Assembly (NCBI GenBank): GCA_011033025.1 | Contig: WFMF01000003.1 | Location: 1,891,483 to 1,955,482 of the forward strand | DNA from: Beroe forskalii | Taxonomy: Eukaryota > Ctenophora > Nuda > Beroida > Beroidae | Direction of reading: 5' to 3' | Length of the DNA stretch: 64,000 bases | In this document: one piece after another, positions 36,101 to 60,538 of the stretch | Layout: each line of letters begins with the position of its first letter | Numbering within the stretch: position 1 is the first letter of the stretch | The notes under the pieces: generated by a model | Told to the model about the DNA's origin: nothing | What the model saw: only the letters and a program-made list of their open reading frames with translations | The model's database searches: none | Program-made: the position numbers and the translations under genes

Positions 36101-39100
36101 GCTCCATGAACAAAAGTTCGAGCTATTGAATCACCTACACTCCAGTAAAAGCTCAAACTTCGAACTCCCTTTTGTTGCTGAAACTTTGTGCTACAAAGTT
36201 TCTGATGAGGTACTACTCAGTCCAGTTGAGCACGTCAGAGATCTCGGAGTTCGCGTATCAAGTGATCTCAGCTGGTCTAGGCACATTGGGAATATAGTGT
36301 CAAAAGCCAGAAGCTCTTTGTCTTGGGTTTTCAGTGTTTTTAAAACTCGTGACAGAACTGTCATGTTGACTCTCTACAAGTCGCTAGTTAGGAGCACTCT
36401 GGAGTACTGTTGCCCACTGTGGGACCCACGCAAAGTTACTGAAATCCAGCTCTTAGAGGGGGTACAAAGAACATTCACTAGTCGAATTGGTGGTCTACAG
36501 CATCTCAACTATTGGGAAAGGCTTGCTGAACTGAAGCTCATGTCACTGCAGCGCAGACGGGAACGCTATGTCATCTTGATGATGTGGAAGATCCTCCACA
36601 ACGTTGTCCCAAACTGTTGCGGCATCACATTCAAAATGACTCCAAGACATGGTTCTGTAGCTATCATTCCTCCACTGTCAAAGTCAAGCTCGTCAGGAAA
36701 TCAGACGCTGTATGACAGGTTCTTCTCAGTTCAAGGACCGAAACTGTGGAACAAGGTGCCGGCTGATGTTAAAGCTACAAAATCGTTTGAATCGTTCAAA
36801 ATCGCACTGTCGAAATTCGTTGCTTTGATACCAGACCACCCTCCGGTCTCTGGTTACAGCTGCAGCTGGTCGAACTCATTGGTAGACTACACACCATCGA
36901 CCTCGAGGTGGTCGGACATCTGATGGCCCTTCTGACTGACGGATAAACTTCACCAAGTTAGTTAGTTAGTTACATAAAGTTTTTTGATCCACCCTTTCTC
37001 TTCCAGCACGAATTCATAAAATCCACCAAAATAATCCCCTTCATGGTTGAAGAATGGGAGATATGGCGTGTTAATCTGGAATTACTTCCGGAATTGCATC
37101 ATAGGGAATTCAAGACGGATTGATTACGTCAGCGAATGGGTACATGGAATGTACACACGTACAAAAAGCAGTAGACTGTCCGGTTGCCGCACAATCGATA
37201 TCGCGCGTTAAATCAAATGCTTACAACGATTGGCTTTGTGAGAAACTCTGGCGTTTTGTGTAAAAAGCAAAATAAAGTACGTCTTAAAATGCGCGCGCAT
37301 TCCGCGCGGCACGGCCAGCGAAACAGTACGCACTTTCCGTAGCCAGTGAAACAATTTAATGCACGATTGACTGTCTTTGGCGTCCGATATTCTGCTGTTG
37401 AATGTCAACAAAATCACTTGAAACATGTTTCAGAGTCACCGGAAGAGACCCCAGCATGTTACCTGAAAAGATCGAAGGTTGCCCCTAAGAATGCCAAGGA
37501 ATACACTGCGTTAATGAAAGCTGCGCAGAAAGGAAGTCACAGACGGAGCATGCTGGAGATCTCATCCCCCGATATTGAAGATAATCTGATATCTGTCTTC
37601 CGAAGAGGCATGCACTGTACAGATGCGTGCATCATTCGAGTCCGGGATATTTCTGGGGTTTCTAGGTACGAACGTTACTGATTTAACGAACGTTACTGAT
37701 CACATTTGTCATGCATTTCCTATGTTCTTTACTTTCAACTCAGGTCATCAACTTTCATCATTCATGAAACTGCATTCCACAAATTATTTCAGTCTATATC
37801 CCTACCAATATCTGACCCAAGACTCTCCCCAGGCAATCGCACATCAACCGTACCATTCCCATGGTGTGTATCGACAGAACCATGCTCCAAGAAAACATCG
37901 AACGCCTGCCCTCGGATTCGTTCTTGAGGATTGTGAGGATGCAAAACGATGGTTCTATCAATGTCTTCAAGATGTGCGATGTGTTTGCGAAACGTTCGGT
38001 GATCAAGGGAGGCGACATTCTCCGGACTCTAGCTGTCTCAGAAATGAGGGAAAAGTTCGACTTCGAGGTACACTTTAACTGATAACTGTTCATACTTTTT
38101 TTTACCAGATATTATATATAGCAATCGCTTGTAGGTATTAGTCAAACGATTTCTTGACTTTCCAGTCATTGCTTTGGATTGGGGAGGGGGGATTTAGAAA
38201 CAAGCCAATCCTGAATATTACAACTTGGGTGATATCTCTTTTTTGCGGTTTTAGTTGAGATAATGGAGATTCACATATTATGATCTTTCACTAGACTATA
38301 AGTTTATAACTCATTTACAATTACATCACTATGGCATCAACAACCATCAAGTTATCAGATTAAACGGCTCACACCAATGCATCTACATGTTTCTCACCCA
38401 AAAGCCAAAATGAAGGACAGCATTGGGGACTTCACAACAGCACCCTATCCACATTGACAGCCGATGTTCAGGAGCAGTCGATGGACAAGGAAACCAGGAA
38501 GGTGATGTACAACAAATTCACAAACATGCAACGCTTAGACCGGGGCATTGGCTCCCGACTCAAGTGGCAGTTCATGGAGCGACATGGTATCGAGGAGACC
38601 GACACCATCTCCACCCTCGAGGAAAAGGCGTCCGTTAGTTTCTCCATATTCGGATCGGACGGTTTCCTGACCTACGAGAGCAAGAAGTACCGAGCAAAGC
38701 ACGTTTCCATGATCAGGGATTCTGCAGGACTCTACTACTTCATACCCCGCAAAATGCTCGGTGCCTTCGGGAGTCAGTGGAACCGCCGATATCGGTACAA
38801 CTCGTACCGGCTCAACAACAAGAAGAAGTCAAGCGACGCCTCCTCTGAGTCTCCCTCGGAAATGGCTGAGCCGTCTGCTCCTCCCGCGAAGAAAGGTCCT
38901 GCTAAGGAGAAACAGCCGGAGAAGGTGGTGGAAGCCGTGAAGAGTAAAGCTCGTCCCAATTCATGCATAGAATTTCCGGTATGTGAGGACATCAGTTCCT
39001 CGACATCGACGAAAGTTCAGAAGACTCCCCCGCCCAAGGTGGTCCTGATGTCCGATTCTGAGATCGCAGAATTCAAAAACAGGGCTAATTTGATTAAAGA

Positions 39101-39887
39101 GACCATGAATTTTCCCAGCAACAGCAAAAACTCCGATCATGAAGACAATGGGAGTCCTGAAAAACGACCACCCGAAGGAACCAATCCCCCCATCTGTAAC
39201 GGATTTACTAAATTATCCTGCGGATACCCCTCGAGAGGGAATAAATACGATGTTCCCAAATGCAGTAATCCGTATAAGGTGGTTCTTCCTCGCCGTATGA
39301 TTTGCAAGGTTCAGGACCAAGCGAAAGCCCCTAAACCTCCCACTACAACTACTTCCCTGAGCTGGGAGGAGGACGGGAAAGTGTGGTCCGCCATGCGACA
39401 GAGCATCAACAGAACCACAACCTCCCCCAGAGTCGTGGAAAGGAAGAAAATCAAGGTGCAGTCCCTCGATAAACTCCTGGAGACCCGTGATGTTGATACC
39501 AGTACCGCCCCTGAAAACGTTCCGATGGCTCCCAAGCTACGGTCAGCTAAGATCTTGAAACAGGAGCCCGTCCTTTCGGAGCCGGTTATCGACATATCGT
39601 ACGGAACAATCGCTGCCGTGTCGCGTCACAGTATTCCTACCGTGAGACTTATTCCCGTGGGCGGTGCTAAAAACAACAACAATTGTAAGTCTCCGAGGAA
39701 GCGCCCATCACCTTGTTCCGAGGGAAGCCCGAGTAAGCAAATTAAGAGCATTCAGAGTGTCATTTCGAAGAATAGAATCCTGACGAAGGGAGAAGTTTTA
39801 CTGACAACGAAGGACCATATCATATTCAGAATACCGAGGAGCACTGGACCGTCAGATAGCTTATCAGATAAGAAGGACAACACGTAG
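30197..39887 (+). CDS. uncharacterised acidic/basic nuclear-type protein, 5 exons
   Basis: Exons 30197-30629, 30881-30961, 37434-37665, 37833-38067 and 38421-39887 join in phases 1, 1, 2 and 0 to 816 codons. Residues 1-170 are strongly acidic and low-complexity (EEDGETMSGD, VEDCSDTDSLQEGGD). Residues about 175-460 look like a folded region: LMKAAQKGSHRRS, then NRTIPMVCIDRTMLQENIER, GSRLKWQFMERHG, FGSDGFLTYESKKYRAKH. The rest is serine/proline/lysine-rich with a likely nuclear signal SPRKRPS at about 751-757. I do not recognise the family; a nuclear role is inferred from composition only. Intron 2 (6.5 kb) holds a LINE. Exon 5 uses a weak acceptor (AAGGACAG/CATTGG) chosen because it alone keeps phase 0. 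An alternative is a separate gene starting at the in-frame ATG 37346 behind a GC-rich patch at 37280-37330. Confidence 0.6.
31310..31640. mobile_element. degenerate relative of the short TIR elements, copy 3
   Basis: It starts GGGGGCGCCACTTTCCCAAT then AACTCAAGAAAAAGTG as in copies 1 and 2 and continues with GGGACAAATG units. The right end is not intact. It lies in intron 2 of the 30.2-39.9 kb gene. Confidence 0.6.
31650..31870 (-). pseudogene. Myb/SANT-like DNA-binding domain fragment, broken
   Basis: The minus strand reads ILESKVTSRDVKDMKRKA then AWKDVTAKF, then in another frame RTTDELKKK, a TAG where the family has Trp, and ENLNDEAKK. This order and wording match the Myb/SANT-like (MADF-related) domain of NAIF1 and PIF/Harbinger accessory proteins. 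At least one frameshift and one stop show it is not functional. Probably a remnant of a Harbinger-type element. Confidence 0.55.
32686..33945 (+). CDS. LINE ORF1: PHD-like plus CCCH zinc-knuckle nucleic-acid-binding protein
   Basis: A 419-residue frame from the ATG of MASNRHQND; the 23 codons open upstream are probably leader. Residues about 97-154 carry a cysteine/histidine cluster (CGEC ... CFKC ... CDTCH), resembling the PHD-like finger of CR1-clade ORF1 proteins. Residues about 235-312 hold three CCCH-type fingers (CQRFLNWNC, CNQF..C..C..YH, CETV..C..C..FH). A basic linker (KRKPPRTSKEKATKGKG) and a short leucine-rich helix (LQNLVVGMAAKLEALEKKL), likely a coiled coil, follow. Known role of such proteins: RNA binding and ribonucleoprotein assembly during retrotransposition. 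The last 139 bases overlap ORF2 in another frame. Confidence 0.85.
   Translation: MASNRHQNDSENVKVVIGKLLEKAASSVRPVISNFDYFQSRAVNIQRFNQFNVALLENCAEFLEIALADKDGYKIYTKSTLVGRIYLAFMALMPTKCGECGDDYLIDHEPEAQPFFTCFKCFQGSHDCDRNRLLHQTLDAMNTPTGFVWLCDTCHKSLDPIAPRKQRSRHNSGTLSSHENQSLDGTSDSLGLPIPNTLPSSQTSSFVNISSEASADSAAAPSQDAATDLSPAAICQRFLNWNCPHGISGKKEVGGSRCPYTHPRICNQFREAGATGSKGCKKGKDCSFYHPEICETVVGSGSCSKKGCSKFHPRSGKRKPPRTSKEKATKGKGASNNNSSNSESKDFLELQNLVVGMAAKLEALEKKLDQGAATCQPVTYPASAPHTQIPMYYPAPTPPPGMVRLSNHHIPSFPHPSYF
33807..36923 (+). CDS. LINE ORF2: endonuclease/reverse transcriptase
   Basis: A 1038-residue uninterrupted polyprotein. The apurinic-type endonuclease domain begins at LLLNARSL (about residue 44) and shows VTESWL, GDFN (193-196) and SDH (267-269). 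The reverse transcriptase domain shows APGPDGIP, NYRPVTLTS, KQHGFRSNRS, YLDYAKAFD (catalytic Asp 642), GVPQGSVLGP and FADD (729-732). A conserved C-terminal part follows (YKSLVRSTLEYCCPLWDP). All catalytic signatures seen are intact. Known role: nicks target DNA and primes reverse transcription on it. The first ATG may not be the real start, because ORF2 of such LINEs can begin by reinitiation; about 44 residues precede the endonuclease core. Confidence 0.95.
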   Translation: MSTSHVPSFSSTHPNTDVLPSSYTPTRNGQAIQPSHPELPSSLLLLNARSLNPSANSAGRWKLNELTGHVEERRQSGQLFPFIAVTESWLKSYISDAQLQIPGYSLSRCDRDKRNGGGVMLYSFSSLPISVSESFDDGMCQGLYNIYPSAKLLVAVIYRPPDATLSSFSNLLDHLRYAIENLPGTDYDIFITGDFNLPQIEWESLQVQSGGTSESNLSAQRLLNFMATHLLSQMVTVPTRESNILDLVLCSNDRLVLDVKAEPTEISDHHMVSALLSFVPGAIGDAQATYLDEMNFRALDFSQADFLTLDKIFDTVQWKELRDASTFEEFPAIFTKTVLDVCLANIPKKRPPTGKPKVYNSLRRRKSRLKTRLTAAKCAGDHARVKLLEDEIGLVCYEIKEAIMHHLDKGESRAVERIKTNPKFFYSYAKSFSKVQHSISALLNKDEELVTERKELANILQQQFCSVFSDPNCPNKSDPAFTVPPLISNDTELVVTLDNIVEAISEIKLDSAPGPDGIPAVLLKKCASSLSVPIHLLWSESMSTGKVPSFYKKGLVTPLFKKGSRCEAANYRPVTLTSHVVKVYERVVRKHMVHHLESNNLLTEKQHGFRSNRSCLTQMLDHFDGIFEGLTNGKDTDSIYLDYAKAFDKVDLELLISKLKRYGFHNKLIEWIQSFLTDRDQVVVLNGVHSDLAKVLSGVPQGSVLGPLLFILFINDLEQVVASSKVSFFADDTRVSKQIGCLEDCLLLQDDLYRILQWSQGNNMELHEQKFELLNHLHSSKSSNFELPFVAETLCYKVSDEVLLSPVEHVRDLGVRVSSDLSWSRHIGNIVSKARSSLSWVFSVFKTRDRTVMLTLYKSLVRSTLEYCCPLWDPRKVTEIQLLEGVQRTFTSRIGGLQHLNYWERLAELKLMSLQRRRERYVILMMWKILHNVVPNCCGITFKMTPRHGSVAIIPPLSKSSSSGNQTLYDRFFSVQGPKLWNKVPADVKATKSFESFKIALSKFVALIPDHPPVSGYSCSWSNSLVDYTPSTSRWSDI
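36957..36973. repeat. (GTTA)n 3' tail of the LINE
   Basis: AGTTAGTTAGTTAGTTA lies 33 bp after the ORF2 stop codon and marks the probable 3' terminus. Confidence 0.7.
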
Positions 39888-39990
39888 TTATACATGATAT
39901 GTTTGAGAAAATTATTTCAAATTTCAGTCTGGTAATATACAATTATCGTAGGATAGTTTTGTTTATTGTTCCGTTTTATCTGGCAAAACA

Positions 39991-39996
39991 AATAAA
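39991..39996 (+). terminator. AATAAA polyadenylation signal
   Basis: About 104 bp downstream of the TAG at 39885-39887, a normal spacing for the five-exon gene. Confidence 0.6.
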
Positions 39997-41569
39997 TGAT
40001 CGCTCTTAAATAGATCAAACAAGTTTGGTTTGTTTTGTGTGTTTTAAGTGGATTTTAAGTTGATTTTCTTTTTATCATTCAAGTGGCCTATCATTCATTG
40101 CTCTAGTAGGCTTCAGTCATGTAATTCTGTCGTAACTTTGAACTTTTTTCTTCACCTGAAAACGTTTAGGGACTTATGGCCACATTCCTAAAGTCTCATT
40201 CGACTTTCGTGTTTCATTTGATGATATGCCACTTGATTTAATACCCTCTCAAAGAATGGTTTGTCAGACTTTTAAATCTTATTGAAGCTGCTAACAAAAT
40301 ATGCTCTATTGCAACCGCTAAATTTCAATGTGAAATACAGTTGTAAAAACTGATTTTATTTATGTTTTTGTTCTATCCTTGAACAATTATGCCCACATCT
40401 TCTAACAATCAATAATTGCCTGATTTCATACTTTCATACAATTTATACGTTTGTCTCTTATACTTATGACATGCAGAGCTGTCAATGTGTAACTTTTTAC
40501 GGTTTACTTACTTACTGTTTGAAATTAATCGCATATTATGATTGAACGCCCTCAACGCGATCTGATACGAATTTTCTATGCCGAATTAGCTCGATGATAA
40601 TGTATTTACCCAAGTAAATGATGTTTTACCCCTCTGCCATTTTACTACATTTTTTATTTAGCTTTTTCGGGATACAGGAGAATGGAGATTAAACATTATT
40701 ACTGTGGTGACTGGTGATGGATGAAGTGGCAGGGGGTAAGATACCCATGTGCATCCTGCATGTTTGCTACTTTGCTACTAGAACTACTTTCATAATATCA
40801 TGTCCAATTCTTATATTATTATCTATTATCTGTGGCGTTAGAGTTTTCTAGTGGAAATTAGTACTTAAGCTTGGAACAGATAATATTTTAAATAATTTAT
40901 AACAAAATATGAAAAGCTGTTAACGTGGTTTGCTATCCGTTGTTGAGATGATTGAGAATTGATTTTCATTGGAGTTTTTTACTCTTTTAGTGGCATTAAT
41001 TTATTGCTTTTACGCTCCTACAAATCTATGATTGTTTTATTCGTGCTGAACTAAGCTATATGATTATGAACTAAGCAGAACTGTGAATTCTTTCCTTGAT
41101 CTGTGAAGATGAAGAGTATCATAAAACCTTGAAACTGTAGAATATGGCTTATATATTAAAAGAGTAGAATATGGAACTGAAATGGAAGAATATCACGAGG
41201 GGAGGATAGAACTAGGACTGATACTGTGATGATAATTGGGGTTCAGTTAATGTAGAATCCTTGATTGGGTAGACGTGGTGCGTTCTAAGGTTACGGTTGG
41301 ACACGAAATCTTACTTTTCTGGCTCTTGTATAACATTTTAATTTACCCATGATGTCCACCAGTAGCTATTCAGTAGATTGAGGGATAAATCTTTGATAAC
41401 TTTTCAAGAAAGGGCATGATTTTCAGAGACTGAAATCGGATATTTTCTCGGCCGTGAATTATCAACAATTTTGTTTTAACCGCTCGTTATTCTGAAGTCT
41501 TCACCGCTTGGTATTTCCAACTTGCTATCCTATGAGTTCCTTACGCTCCACTTCTTTTTACCCCTCGAC
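39997..41569. other. intergenic, nothing recognised
   Basis: AT-rich sequence without supported exons or clear repeats. It is the convergent gap between the plus-strand gene ending at 39.9 kb and the minus-strand glass-like gene. Confidence 0.4.
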
Positions 41570-42040
41570 ATTCCTAACTGTGAACAACATAGATCAGTTT
41601 CAGACCGAAATTGCTGCGCGCAAATTTTAACCACTTCATTGATAACCATCTGTGAATGTCCAATCGATACCAAAATTTGCACGAATACAGTTTATGGCAT
41701 ATTGGCATAAGACAGCGTCTTAGAAAATTTTAAGCATTATCATCCGAAAATGACGAAGATATTGCAAAATGAAGTCAGTTTCGAACCGAAATTGTCAGTT
41801 TCGGCCCGAAACTGATTTAATTCTGCTATATGAACAAGTGAACCGCACTATTCATATCTTCGTCATTTTTGGATGAAAATGCATTAAATTCTTACAGACG
41901 CTCTCTTATGCCATAAACTGTATCCATGCAAAGTTTGGTATCGATTGGACATTCACAGACGGTTTTATCAGTGAAAATGTCAAAATTTGCGCGCAGCACT
42001 TTCGATCCGAAACTTATCTTTGTTGTGCACAGTAACACTT
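41570..42040. mobile_element. foldback element with ~200-bp arms
   Basis: About 41570-41770 (CTGCGCGCAAATTTT, GTGAATGTCCAATCGATACC, AATGACGAAGATAT) recurs in reverse complement at about 41845-42040 with roughly 75-80 percent identity around a short centre rich in GTTTCGGxCCGAAAC. Outside it, TCACCGCTTGGTATTTCCAA (near 41501) and TCACCCCTTGGTATTCCCAA (near 42101) form a direct repeat that may mark a larger unit. Confidence 0.65.
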
Positions 42041-42264
42041 TACCCTTTGACATCGTATCTTTTCACCCCGGTTGGGCCTTGACATGTCCAACTTGCATTG
42101 TCACCCCTTGGTATTCCCAACTTTTCACTACTAACATTCTTAACTTTTCACTACTAACATTCTTAACTTTTCACTTCTCGCATAGGATGACTGTTGCTGC
42201 TGGCAGGGGTCACAGTTCTCACTCTTACCGTGTGCCTTTTTTCATTTTCATTTTGTATCTTATA

Positions 42265-42675
42265 GGGATCGTTCACATATAACGTAATCATCTATGGGGT
42301 TGTTTTCAAATGATTACGTTTGATTACGGGGAGGGGGTTTCAGTGGTTGATAACATAATCAAAATATCCAATTTCCGACACAATTTTAAAAATTGGAAAA
42401 CTTCAGAAAACTGACTCAAAAGCAACATTTTTCAGCAACATTTTCAAAACTTTCCTCAATATTTTCATATCAAAGTTTTCCAAAGTTGAAGCAAAATCAA
42501 TATTCAAGTATTTGTGTATTTACAGTCCATTTTCTTCATTGCCTACTCAAGTAGTTGTGGGGGGAGGGTCCGGGTTTACCATGATTACGTAATATTCTCT
42601 TCAATGGGGGGGGGGGGGTTTCTTGTGGGCTTTGAAAGTGGCAAAGAATTGATGACGTAATATGTGAACAATCCC
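42265..42675. mobile_element. 411-bp TIR element (MITE)
   Basis: Left end GGGATCGTTCACATATAACG and right end ACGTAATATGTGAACAATCCC match as inverted repeats with about 3 mismatches in 26 bp. ATA flanks both sides, compatible with a 3-bp target duplication. The interior has GATTACGT motifs in both orientations and a G-rich run (about 42606-42619). No coding capacity. Confidence 0.75.
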
Positions 42676-43434
42676 ATATCAAAAGATTTCATTCGTGTTC
42701 ACAATCAATTTATCATACTCATAGTTTAGTTAAGTGTGCAGAACCAACCTGCAATATTTTTCCATGGCACACATGCCAGTCTTTTTCACTGTAAGATACC
42801 CCCTTTTCACCCATTTCACAGATTTCATTTTCAGTATTTCTGATAGATACCCCATTTAAGACCAATTGAAACACTTTTTGGCGTCAATTATATAATATTA
42901 TCCGAATTCAGAAACAAAACTTCGAATTTATAATTAACTAATAGCTATAATTAATCATAAAATACAATAAAAACAAATATATAATTAAACTACAAAGTTT
43001 ATTAATTAATATACAATAATAAGTCGAAAGTGTTCGTCCGCTCGTACAGTCCCGGGTGCGATTATCAAAATAACGCCACCCCATATAATAATGCTCTGCT
43101 CAAAAGGGCAAATGCTATGTGATATTAAAACCGGTTTATAAACGGGATCCTAAATTTAAAAAATGTTTTAACCTAGTTTAACATACTATTTTCACGCATA
43201 TTTAGTTAGATTTAACGTTTCTTGTATTTAACATTATATATCACGTGTGTTAGTATTATAAAGTTCAATGGTTTTATCAACTCAGTTGATATCAGACACG
43301 AATCTCAATCTGCCTTATCTCAACTAGGATCTTATCTCGAATATCTTATCGCTAGTCAGTTTATCCTCTACTATGTTCTACACACATGTACATTGTACAA
43401 TACACTCCACGTGTACTTGTCAGTGTGTGCTCCT

Positions 43435-59623
<16,189 letters not shown>

Positions 59624-60535
59624 CTGAAAAGTGTGATAAATTAGCAATGAGGATCACCGTCAGTTGTTACACTTGTGCGTGCTTCTGGCGGAAGTGTTAA
59701 ACGGATTAAGAGGGAGGGAGAATGAGAGAGGAGACGTGGATTGCTGTCGGCAAACCATCATAGGAACACACATATTTATTACTACTCAAAATGCAATGGA
59801 ATTATTACACGAGGTGGAATATATATGAGCAGGGGAAAGGATGGAGAAATCCTACAAATCTCCGTATTTGATTAAAAGAAACCTTTCAGTCCATTTATCA
59901 GGTATTTGTTTATATAACTTCATGATGCTTTGTAATCAAGCTGCAGGGAAGAGAATGAAACAGATCATTTCGAGTTTTGTCGCTATTAAGACTGAATTTG
60001 GTCTACGCACGTTCCTTCAAGTCTGAAACTACGATTTCTGTCACGGAGGAGGTTTAGGTTAAGCCATTGTCATGCGAAGCTGTACAAATAACCACATATT
60101 TCTGTATAAACGCAAGGCAGCGTGAAGAGGGTTAATGTTTTATATACAGGACATACTAATGGGTATCATTGTAAAATAAGGCTTCTTTTAGCCATGTTTA
60201 TTTAATTATTTACTTGCTTGATACCAAATGGAACCCTGGAATTACTGTTAAATGTCGTTGCTTGAAACTTCTGTTAGGGTTTATGGGATGTGATTACTCA
60301 ACGATACTTTTTAGGCTTTTCTTGCATTTTTGAATGGACTTGTTTAGGCTTCATTAATATATGGAAATGTGATATGGACTGATAAGCTTTAAACTTGTTT
60401 ACTTCGGTGGCTTCAAGGCGTAATTTGACCAATTTAGCCTATTAACAGGATCCACGTTCATCTCACAGATCATGGCTTATTCTAAACTTTTTCCAGACAC
60501 ACGTCTAACTCTGGCAGTTATATTTGGAGGGTTGC
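59624..60535. other. upstream intron of glass-like gene, nothing recognised
   Basis: AT-rich; no ATG exon with a matching phase-0 donor was found, so the start of the gene is probably beyond the window. Confidence 0.4.
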
Positions 60536-60538
60536 TTA

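Larger units (their letters stand above)
32580..36975 (+). mobile_element. two-ORF LINE, CR1/jockey-like, apparently intact coding
   Basis: ORF1 and ORF2 overlap by 139 bp and both are uninterrupted. A (GTTA)n run at 36957-36973, just after the ORF2 stop, is a typical 3' tail of CR1/L2-type LINEs. The 5' end is not resolved and no target duplication was found. It is inserted in sense orientation within intron 2 of the 30.2-39.9 kb gene. Confidence 0.85.

Noticed and set aside
36924-37433. Separate promoter and start for the gene downstream of the LINE
   Set aside because: An in-frame ATG at 37346 and a GC-rich patch allow it, but the acceptor at 37433 in phase 1 fits the exon ending at 30961; kept as an alternative, not the main model.
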